Source: a virus
DNA length: 39,261 bases
Strand: one strand, 5' to 3'
IMG/VR virus record: IMGVR_UViG_3300017963_000456
Location: 1-39,261 of that record
Shown: one piece after another, positions 7,175 to 13,283 of the stretch
Layout of the letters: the number at the start of each line of letters is the position of its first letter
Numbering within the stretch: the stretch's first letter is position 1
The notes under the pieces: generated by a model
Told to the model about the DNA's origin: nothing
Databases searched by the model: none
What the model saw: the letters and a program-made list of their open reading frames with translations, nothing else
Position numbers and translations under genes: made by a program

Positions 7175-8983
7175 ATGTCTGAGTTTCTAAGCGCTGGCGT
7201 CTTCACCGAGGAGGTTCGATCCGGCGAAAGCGCGATCCTCGGCGTTTCGACGTCTACCTTCGCATCGGCGGGATGGCTACCACGCGGCCTAGAGAATAAG
7301 GCCGTTCTGACTACGAGCCTGCCCGACTATTTCCGTAAATGGGGCGGATATTGGAAGAACAGTGATCTTCCGCTTGCCGCGACGGCTTTTTTCAAGAACG
7401 GCGGGTCGCGCGCATACTTCGTTCGCGTTTGCCCGTCTGACGCGACGGCCGCGACCGCGAGCGAGCCATCGAAGTGGAAGTACGATGCCATCTCGCGCGG
7501 CGCGTGGGGAAACAACGTCCGACTCGTGATTCGCGGAAACGAGAACAACTACGATTTCAACACTGCGATCTTCTCGAAGTACGACATTGAGCTTCAAGAA
7601 GAGAGCAGTGATGGTGCCGGCGACTTTGCGATCGTCGAGACCTTCGAAGCGGTGGATCTGTCGGACGCTGACGCTGCCGATTACTTCCCGGAAGTTGTCA
7701 ATGACGACGCCACTGGTTCCAAGATCGTCAAGATCAGCGATCTCGGCGGCGGCATCCCGGCAAGTCTGATCCCATCTGCGACGACGGATGAAGCCGTCGA
7801 TACCGGCGACAACGTCCAGACGTCATTCGCGGCGACCCTCGCGAACCCGACCATCGCGGCGCATACACTGAAGGTGAAGGTCGATGGCGTCGTTGCCGCC
7901 AAAGACAACGGACGCGGTGTGCTGACGCTGGTCGGCACTGTCTTCTCAGGCGTTTCCGGGTCGATCGACTATGAGACCGGCGATCTCGCGATCGCATTCA
8001 CTCCCGCCCCGGGCCTCGGAGAGGCGATCACTGCCGACTACATCAAGAAGGGTGTCGACGAGATCGTCTACGACCTTTCCGGCGGTACGGACGGCACATC
8101 CGTTTCTGCAAACGACATCGTCGATGCTTCTCTGTCGGCTGACAAAAAGGGCCTCTATGCCCTTGATGATGTCGACGAGGTCTTGAACATTGGCCTGCCA
8201 GACTTCGACGGCGACGTTGTGGCAGCCAACGGGATCATCGACTATTGCGCGGGCCGAGAGGATTGCTTCGCGATTCTGGGATGCGCGCGCGGCATCGATG
8301 CCCAGGACGCCAAGATCTACCGCCAAGTGACCCTCAACAGCCTGTCGAGCTATGGCGCCCTTTACTATCCGGGCGTCAAAGTATCCGACCCCTTAAAGAA
8401 TGGTCGCTCTCGCGCGATTTCTGCGGTTGGGCATATCGCTGGTCGATACGCTTACACTGACCAGAAGCGCAACGTGGCGAAGGCGCCAGCCGGAACAGTC
8501 GACGGAGCCCTGGCGTTCACTACGGGTCTTGAGCGAGTCCTGTCCAAGGGCGAGCGCGATCTCATTTACCCGGTGAACATCAATCCATTGATCGACACCC
8601 CGGCAACTGGCCGCGCGATCTGGGGCGCGAGGACGCTGGAGCTTAGCGGCGATTTCACTCTTGTTCCGGTCCGTCGCCTCTTCATCTTCCTGAAGCGATC
8701 CGTGTGGCTCAGCACACAAGATCTCGTTTTTGAGCCGATCGGTGACGATCTCTTCTCGATCACGAGCTTCCGGATGACCGCATTCTTGAACCGCCTCACG
8801 TCGGAGAATTATTTCTCCAGCCGTGTCCCGGCTGAGGCGTTCCGGGTTGTGGTCGACAATTCGAACAACACCGACGCCACGAAGCTCGCTCGCCAACTCA
8901 TCACTGATATCTTGGTGAGCACTCAGACTCCCGGTGAATTCATTCGATTCAGGTTCCAACGCTCGTTGAAGGCGCTCAGCTAA
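7175..8983 (+). CDS. Contractile tail sheath protein
   Basis: 602 residues from ATG 7175, after a GGGGAGG site. The N-terminus has the typical sheath opening: SAGVFTEEV, a strand region with VSTSTFASAGWLPRG, then AATAFFKNGGSRAYFVRVCP. The C-terminus has the conserved sheath core: AIWGARTL, RRLFIFLKRSVWLSTQDLVF, then FRVVVDNSNN. The middle (~150-350) is a variable surface domain with acidic strands. Sheath subunits form the contractile outer tail tube and drive the inner tube through the host envelope. The length is usual for larger myoviruses. It starts the tail operon and is followed by the tube gene. Confidence 0.95.
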   Translation: MSEFLSAGVFTEEVRSGESAILGVSTSTFASAGWLPRGLENKAVLTTSLPDYFRKWGGYWKNSDLPLAATAFFKNGGSRAYFVRVCPSDATAATASEPSKWKYDAISRGAWGNNVRLVIRGNENNYDFNTAIFSKYDIELQEESSDGAGDFAIVETFEAVDLSDADAADYFPEVVNDDATGSKIVKISDLGGGIPASLIPSATTDEAVDTGDNVQTSFAATLANPTIAAHTLKVKVDGVVAAKDNGRGVLTLVGTVFSGVSGSIDYETGDLAIAFTPAPGLGEAITADYIKKGVDEIVYDLSGGTDGTSVSANDIVDASLSADKKGLYALDDVDEVLNIGLPDFDGDVVAANGIIDYCAGREDCFAILGCARGIDAQDAKIYRQVTLNSLSSYGALYYPGVKVSDPLKNGRSRAISAVGHIAGRYAYTDQKRNVAKAPAGTVDGALAFTTGLERVLSKGERDLIYPVNINPLIDTPATGRAIWGARTLELSGDFTLVPVRRLFIFLKRSVWLSTQDLVFEPIGDDLFSITSFRMTAFLNRLTSENYFSSRVPAEAFRVVVDNSNNTDATKLARQLITDILVSTQTPGEFIRFRFQRSLKALS

Positions 8984-9020
8984 GTCAGAACGAACGGGAA
9001 TATGACGGAGGGTTGGACAG

Positions 9021-9527
9021 ATGGCACGCGCGTCAAACACGGACTACTTTCACAATTTCAAGTTCCACATGCGTGTGGTCAGTTCGACCACCGTCGGCGG
9101 GGCTACCGTCGGAGCTCAGGGCGGATTCACGAATATCGCCATGCCTGAGATCACCGTCGAGACGGCGGAGTATCAAGAGGGGACGATGCTTTACCGCCGG
9201 AAATATCCGGGCCAGGTGAGTTTCAGCGACGTTTCGGTGTCGCGCGGCGTCGTCAAAGGAAACACCGAGCTGTATGACTGGATTCGCGCGTCATACCTTG
9301 GCTCGGAATATCGAGCGGATGTGGAGATTCGCCACATGCATCGCGACGAGGTCACAAGCCTCACCGACTTCACAGCGGTGGCAGCCAAGCGTAAAGTAAA
9401 GCTTTACGAGGGCATGGCAACGCGGGTTAAGCTCGGGGGCGACCTCGACGCACAAAGCTCCGACGTCTCGGTCGAGGAATTCGACATCGTGTACGAGAGC
9501 GCCGAGCTCGAAAACCCGGCCGCCTAA
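9021..9527 (+). CDS. Tail tube protein (T4 gp19-like)
   Basis: 168 residues from ATG 9021, with GGAGGG upstream. The pattern fits the tube family: a conserved start (YFHNFKFHMRVV), GGFTNIAMPEITVETAEYQE, then RRKYPGQVSFSDVSVSRGVV, a helix ELYDWIRASYLG, and a last strand VSVEEFDIVYESAEL. Stacked hexameric rings of this protein make the inner tail tube through which DNA passes. The sheath-then-tube order is standard. A second, longer tube-family gene lies at 10949. Confidence 0.88.
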   Translation: MARASNTDYFHNFKFHMRVVSSTTVGGATVGAQGGFTNIAMPEITVETAEYQEGTMLYRRKYPGQVSFSDVSVSRGVVKGNTELYDWIRASYLGSEYRADVEIRHMHRDEVTSLTDFTAVAAKRKVKLYEGMATRVKLGGDLDAQSSDVSVEEFDIVYESAELENPAA

Positions 9528-9552
9528 TGGCGACCCATGAGGGAATCCCAAA

Positions 9553-9876
9553 GTGAAAGCACTCGCAGACGAGTTGAACATTGATGCGGTGAACGAGGCC
9601 CTCGCCGAGGTGCATGGCCTCGGCTTTGACCTCGGCGGTCTTGGCGCCAAGAAGGCGTCGGCGCCGCGCCGTCATCTCGGAGAGGACTCCGAAGCGGTCA
9701 GCAGCCAGATGGAGAACGTGCTGCAAGACGTTCGTGACGCCATCGATGCGGCGCGTAACCAGTGGGACGTCATTGGCAAAGACATGAAAGCTGATGACCA
9801 GCGGGCATGGGCCGCGATTGACAAGGTCATGGACGCCCTTCACGCCGTCGACCGGGCCGTGGCAAAGGTTCTCTAA
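9553..9876 (+). CDS. Small helical tail-region protein
   Basis: 107 residues from GTG 9553, after a GAGGGA site. The protein looks helical throughout, with ENVLQDVRDAIDAARNQWDV and KVMDALHAVDRAVAKVL. A glycine-rich turn (HGLGFDLGGLGAKKAS) lies near the N-terminus. No family is recognised. It is one of three small helical genes between the tube and its paralogue; such genes are often tail-assembly factors. Confidence 0.6.
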   Translation: MKALADELNIDAVNEALAEVHGLGFDLGGLGAKKASAPRRHLGEDSEAVSSQMENVLQDVRDAIDAARNQWDVIGKDMKADDQRAWAAIDKVMDALHAVDRAVAKVL

Positions 9877-9909
9877 TCCCAGACACCCTGAAATAGACGG
9901 GGCAAAAGA

Positions 9910-10371
9910 ATGAGCGGTATCTACAAGCACCTTGGCGGCAAGCCGAAGACTCTTGACGTCGTCCTTAAGGTCGACGAGACCAACGCCATGGTTGAGTCGA
10001 TCACCAAGGCGCATCCAAAGATGGCGATTCACAACAAGACTATGGCCGCCGGCAAACGTCAGCTGGCGGAGAGCGCCGAGGCGGCATCCGACGACCCAAT
10101 CGAGCAAGCTCGCGCTGTCGCTGAGGCCGAGCAGTCTTACGCTGACATGGCAGCTGAGCGCGAAGAGTTTTGGCAGGGCCTCGCGATCCGCATTCGCAAG
10201 TACATGCAGAAAGACGACTGGAATCAAGACGACGACGCTTTGAAGTTCATGAAACTTCTTGCGGCGACGATGATGGATCTCGGCAACGGCGACCTTCGGA
10301 CTGCTCATGTCAATCTGTCCAAAGCTACCGATTGGCTGAAGAAGTTTGCAGTTGCGGGCGGCGCTGAGTGA
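9910..10371 (+). CDS. Helical tail-region protein, possible assembly factor
   Basis: 153 residues from ATG 9910; the ribosome binding site is weak. Starts with a short strand (PKTLDVVLKVDETNAMVESI) followed by long charged helices (EQARAVAEAEQSYADMAAER, LAIRIRKYMQKDDWNQDDDA). It has no membrane segment or enzyme motif. The strand-then-helices layout and position between tube genes suit a small assembly chaperone, but the best chaperone candidate here is the frameshifting gene at 12332. Function is not settled. Confidence 0.6.
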   Translation: MSGIYKHLGGKPKTLDVVLKVDETNAMVESITKAHPKMAIHNKTMAAGKRQLAESAEAASDDPIEQARAVAEAEQSYADMAAEREEFWQGLAIRIRKYMQKDDWNQDDDALKFMKLLAATMMDLGNGDLRTAHVNLSKATDWLKKFAVAGGAE

Positions 10372-10388
10372 AGCGTAAGGAGACCTAG

Positions 10389-10940
10389 ATGAGCCGCGAT
10401 GTCCGAAAAATTCTTGGATACTCTGGTCAGGACATCATGAGCCTCACCGAGTCGACCGCTGACGATCTCGTCGCGGCCTACCGGGAGCTTATCGCGGCGG
10501 CAAAGTCTGGCGCATCCTTTGAGGACTTGGCAGACGGGTTGTCGATCTTTCTTGAGGTCGCTTCGCAGGTCGACGTCGACGGTGTGTTCGACGATAAACT
10601 GGCCTGCTTCCTCCGCGACCGCATTCTCTCGGATGACTTCAAAGAGATGGCGCGTTCGGTTTTCGCCCTCCTCGGGGAATCGAGGACCTATTCTGGCTCT
10701 ATCGCTATGCAGGAGAGCCTTGACGACTTCGACGGGCTTCTGGATCAGGCTAGCAAAGATATTCGGATTGCCCGTGATTTCGCCGAGGCATCGTTGGCGG
10801 TCTCCTCCTTGATCGCCAACGTCAAGGCGCGGTCGCCAGAAGCGGCGGCTGTCGTCGATCACAGCATGATCGAGGCTCTCGAAGGGCTCCTCGTTCAGTT
10901 GCAAGGCCCGCTGCGGAAGCTCGCCGCGCGCCTCGCGTGA
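10389..10940 (+). CDS. Helical tail-region protein of unknown function
   Basis: 183 residues from ATG 10389, with AAGGAGA just upstream. Acidic and helical (ESTADDLVAAYRELIAAAKS, EDLADGLSIFLEVASQVDVD), ending in a basic helix (LVQLQGPLRKLAARLA). No domain is recognised. It is the third of three helical genes placed between the tail tube and the second tube-like gene and is co-transcribed with them by spacing. Confidence 0.6.
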   Translation: MSRDVRKILGYSGQDIMSLTESTADDLVAAYRELIAAAKSGASFEDLADGLSIFLEVASQVDVDGVFDDKLACFLRDRILSDDFKEMARSVFALLGESRTYSGSIAMQESLDDFDGLLDQASKDIRIARDFAEASLAVSSLIANVKARSPEAAAVVDHSMIEALEGLLVQLQGPLRKLAARLA

Positions 10941-10948
10941 GGTGATTC

Positions 10949-11503
10949 TTGGCGAGAGATAGGCTCAGCGACTTCCTTCAGGTCGGCAATTTCCACCTCA
11001 TTGACGTCTCGTTCACTATCCCCATGGTCATGCTGCCCATCTTCGGATTCGCGCGCTGCACGGCGCCCGAGGTCTCGATGGATATGTATCGGATCAAGGA
11101 GGGAAACTACGAGTGGTCGCGCAAGGTGATCAAGGGAGCCGACGCTCAGCCGATAACGCTCGAGCAAGGGGTCCAGATCTTCAATTCCGATTTCGGCGAC
11201 TGGGTTCGAAAGGCGATCACGGGGCGGGTTGATCCTAAAAACCTCATGATCGTTCACTTTTCTCGCATGGGATTTGGAAACGGCGGGACGGTTGGGGCCG
11301 CCGATACCGGGAACGACTTTGTCGGCGAGGCGTTTAGCTTCGAGTTCGTCCGCCGGATTCCTGGTCGGGCATGGATCCTCTACAATTGCCGCCCTTCCAA
11401 TTGGAAGGTAGCCTCTGACTTCGATGCCATGAGTCAGGACATCTCTATGCAGTCCATTTCGCTCGAGTACGAGGAGCTGGACGAAATCTCGCTCGGCGTC
11501 TAG
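10949..11503 (+). CDS. Second tube-family protein (tube paralogue, possible baseplate-tube adaptor)
   Basis: 184 residues from TTG 10949; GAGGTGAT at 10939-10946 supports this rare start. The pattern resembles gp19-type tube proteins: LSDFLQVGNFHLIDVSF, FARCTAPEVSMDMYRIKEGN, EWSRKVIKGADAQPITLEQG, then FGDWVRKAITGR and a late strand WKVASDFDAMSQDISMQSIS. In myoviruses, extra tube-fold proteins such as T4 gp48 and gp54 start the tube on the baseplate. This paralogue is longer than the main tube protein and could do the same. A minor tube subunit is the alternative. Confidence 0.6.
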   Translation: MARDRLSDFLQVGNFHLIDVSFTIPMVMLPIFGFARCTAPEVSMDMYRIKEGNYEWSRKVIKGADAQPITLEQGVQIFNSDFGDWVRKAITGRVDPKNLMIVHFSRMGFGNGGTVGAADTGNDFVGEAFSFEFVRRIPGRAWILYNCRPSNWKVASDFDAMSQDISMQSISLEYEELDEISLGV

Positions 11504-11513
11504 GAGGTAGGTG

Positions 11514-11981
11514 ATGAGCGTCAAATCAGCACTGGATATTTATGGCGCCGTCACACGCGGCGTTCTGGGGCGCCGGCCGGTCGTTGAGTTTGTCGGCGAC
11601 AACACGGTCGACAACTGCATCGACGAGCTCGGGCGCACGGCGACCGTCGAACTCGACCATTTCGTCTGCGGCCTGCTTAACGGGTCGGTCGATGTTTTCG
11701 CTTACGCCTATACCATGCCGCGCTATCAGCCATTCGCCGATTCGCTCAAGGCGCTGGTTCAACGGTTCGTCATCGCCGACGGCATGGAGCGTGGTGACAT
11801 CGAGCTGAAGGTGAAGTCGGCCTTTCGCCGGATCTTCTCCGATCGCTGGTCCGCGCTCGGCCCGGACGCAGCCGATGCCATGGCCGACCGATACGCCGAT
11901 CAAGCTATCGAGTGGATGCGCTCGCAGTCCCCACAACAAGCCGACCTGACCATCCCGCAAAGCGTGTCAAAGTCCTACTGA
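11514..11981 (+). CDS. Unknown tail-region protein before the regulatory island
   Basis: 155 residues from ATG 11514, with GGAGG at 11503-11507; a GTG at 11511 is less likely. Mainly helical, with FADSLKALVQRFVIADGMER and KSAFRRIFSDRW in the centre and a polar tail (SPQQADLTIPQSVSKSY). It is not recognised. It is the last gene before the only long gap in the tail module, so it may close the upstream transcription unit. The motif GTGAACGCGCGTTCGC begins five bases after its stop. Confidence 0.6.
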   Translation: MSVKSALDIYGAVTRGVLGRRPVVEFVGDNTVDNCIDELGRTATVELDHFVCGLLNGSVDVFAYAYTMPRYQPFADSLKALVQRFVIADGMERGDIELKVKSAFRRIFSDRWSALGPDAADAMADRYADQAIEWMRSQSPQQADLTIPQSVSKSY

Positions 11982-11985
11982 GAGA

Positions 11986-12001
11986 GTGAACGCGCGTTCG
12001 C
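11986..12001 (+). promoter_or_regulatory. 16-bp palindrome GTGAACGCGCGTTCGC, copy 2
   Basis: Same motif as at 3798, 20820 and 37373. Core GAACGCGCGTTC is a perfect 12-bp dyad. A TATCTT at 12004-12009 follows, at almost the same offset as TATCAT in the tmRNA promoter. The RHH gene starts about 130 bases downstream. Confidence 0.7.
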
Positions 12002-12006
12002 AATAT

Positions 12007-12028
12007 CTTCTGTCCCTCCTGACAGAAG
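12007..12028 (+). ncRNA. Hairpin with CCTCCT (anti-Shine-Dalgarno) loop; candidate sRNA or leader element
   Basis: CTTCTGTC (12007-12014) pairs perfectly with GACAGAAG (12021-12028), leaving exactly CCTCCT in the loop. A GC-rich terminator-like hairpin follows at 12042. Some bacterial sRNAs use such loops to bind Shine-Dalgarno sequences. It could instead be part of a 3' mRNA end or a DNA operator. Confidence 0.4.
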
Positions 12029-12041
12029 TTCCAACGAGAAT

Positions 12042-12068
12042 GAGGGGGCCGGCTTAGCCAGCCCCCTC
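12042..12068 (+). terminator. Probable terminator hairpin with weak T-tract
   Basis: GAGGGGGC (12042-12049) pairs with GCCCCCTC (12061-12068), then one C/A mismatch and three more pairs close a TTA loop. It is followed by TGCTTGTTA rather than a clean T run, so termination may be partial. Confidence 0.5.
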
Positions 12069-12134
12069 TGCTTGTTACGGCGTCATAAGTGTGCAACGAT
12101 TGCAGCATTACTCTCGCCCTATCGAGGAGTCATC

Positions 12135-12335
12135 GTGAATCGAGACGACCATGTCGATATCGAGCCGCCAACTGATATGGCGCCAAAAGATCGTGTTCGA
12201 GTCAATTTCTGGCTTCGCCGCGATCTCTACGAACAGGTTCTTGAAGTCGCAGCAGAGGACGACATCAAAGTTGCGCCGGCTATCCGCCAGGCCATCAAAT
12301 ATTACGTTAGAGCCCGCAAGGAGGGACGTGCTTGA
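12135..12335 (+). CDS. Ribbon-helix-helix (CopG/Arc-like) DNA-binding protein
   Basis: 66 residues from GTG 12135, five bases after GAGGAG; upstream in-frame starts lack such a site. The core is a short strand (RVRVNFWLRR), a helix (DLYEQVLEVAAEDD) and a second helix after a turn (KVAPAIRQAIKYYVRA), which is the ribbon-helix-helix pattern. Such dimers insert their strands in the major groove at short inverted repeats and usually repress. Charged residues at both ends fit DNA binding. It is the only clear transcription regulator in the window and lies just after palindrome copy 2, so autoregulation is plausible. TTGA overlap couples it to the next gene. Confidence 0.65.
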   Translation: MNRDDHVDIEPPTDMAPKDRVRVNFWLRRDLYEQVLEVAAEDDIKVAPAIRQAIKYYVRARKEGRA

Positions 12336-13129
12336 CACTACCGATCGACAACTCTCAAATCGCAGTACAGACCGCAACATCTCTGGCCGACGCAGCGAAA
12401 TCGTCCGTTGGGACATTCGAGCTTCCGTCCGGATACATCGACTCGAGCGGGAGCCTTCATACGACGGTTCACGTTCGAGAGATGACAGGCGACGAGGAGG
12501 ACGTCCTAACGTCACGGCGTATGCAAGCCCATCAGAAGCTGCAGCAGGTCATGGAGGGATGCGTCACTCAGATCGGAACGATTCGGCGGGAAGGCAACTC
12601 TGAGTGGTCGAAGATTATCCGCGACCTCACGGCGACCGATCGCCTATTCATCATCGTCAAGATCCGCGAGATCACTCTGGGATCCGCCTACACATTCAAG
12701 ACAAAATGTCCCGAATGTGGCGATATCCACGAACAAGCCGTCAGTCTTTCTGAATTTGTCATCAAAGCGCCGCTCGATCCAATGATCAGATCATGGAGCG
12801 GGTCGATGCCGAAGTCTGGCCTAGCCTATACCGCGAAGGTTCAGACTGGGGTCGAGGAGGCCAAGATCGCAAAGGCCGGCGAATCGAAGGATCTGCTTTC
12901 TCTCGGGATGCTCGCGCGCCTTGTCGAGCTCGACGGCAAGCAGCCTGTGACCCTTGCTATGGTGAAATCACTTCCTCTCGCTGATCGGGCCTATCTGCGA
13001 GCCGAGTTCGATAAGCACGAATCGAATATCGAGAATGATTCCGAGATCGAGTGCCCGGCCTGCGGTCACGAGTACAAGGCCAAGATCGATATAGGTGACT
13101 CGAATTTTTTCTTCCCTTCGGCGACATAG
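12332..13129 (+). CDS. Zinc-ribbon tail assembly chaperone / gp26-like baseplate protein
   Basis: 265 residues from TTG 12332, with AAGGAGG at 12318-12324. Features: a strand-rich start (LHTTVHVREMTGDEEDVLTS) and CxxC pairs at 126-129 (CPECG) and 241-244 (CPACG), which could bind one zinc. It fits the T4 gp26-like family, found in many myoviruses just before the tape measure. Near its end the codons AAT TTT TTC contain the slippery heptamer TTTTTTC (13105-13111). A -1 slip adds 53 residues ending at 13269, giving ~312 residues. That mirrors the gpG/gpGT arrangement of tail chaperones, whose long form recruits the tape measure. Confidence 0.65.
   Translation: MTLPIDNSQIAVQTATSLADAAKSSVGTFELPSGYIDSSGSLHTTVHVREMTGDEEDVLTSRRMQAHQKLQQVMEGCVTQIGTIRREGNSEWSKIIRDLTATDRLFIIVKIREITLGSAYTFKTKCPECGDIHEQAVSLSEFVIKAPLDPMIRSWSGSMPKSGLAYTAKVQTGVEEAKIAKAGESKDLLSLGMLARLVELDGKQPVTLAMVKSLPLADRAYLRAEFDKHESNIENDSEIECPACGHEYKAKIDIGDSNFFFPSAT
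13105..13111 (+). promoter_or_regulatory. Slippery heptamer for programmed -1 frameshift
   Basis: T TTT TTC in the frame of the gene at 12332 is a classic X XXY YYZ site. The -1 frame is open from 13099 to 13269 and has no ATG, GTG or TTG before codon 13189. Confidence 0.65.
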
Positions 13130-13269
13130 AGGCGCTGGAGCATCATCTGCTCTACTTTTTCAATGAGTGGGGCATCGGCTACACTGAAGTGATGCGCATG
13201 CCGATCTCTCGCCGCTGGCGCCTCTATGAGCGGCAATGTGAGATCAATCTCAAAGCCAAAGCGAAGTAG
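13108..13269 (+). CDS. -1 frameshift extension of the tail chaperone
   Basis: After the slip the frame reads FFLPFGDIEALEHHLLYFFN, then an aromatic, basic helix (EVMRMPISRRWRLYERQ) and a lysine-rich end at 13269. It has coding-like composition but no usual start codon near its beginning, which argues for frameshift expression rather than a separate gene. It lies directly before the tape measure, the position of the T domain in lambda-type tail chaperones. Starting at ATA or CTG is the less likely alternative. Confidence 0.6.
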   Translation, partial: FLPFGDIEALEHHLLYFFNEWGIGYTEVMRMPISRRWRLYERQCEINLKAKAK

Positions 13270-13283
13270 GCCGGGGGTCCTTC

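Noticed and set aside
9427-10308. Minus-strand frame of 293 codons opposite the small tail genes
   Set aside because: It lies opposite three well-started plus-strand genes and its composition is that of a shadow frame.
12004-12009. TATCTT as the -10 of a promoter for the hairpin RNA
   Set aside because: No -35 fits and the start point would fall inside the hairpin stem, so the intact hairpin could not be made from it.
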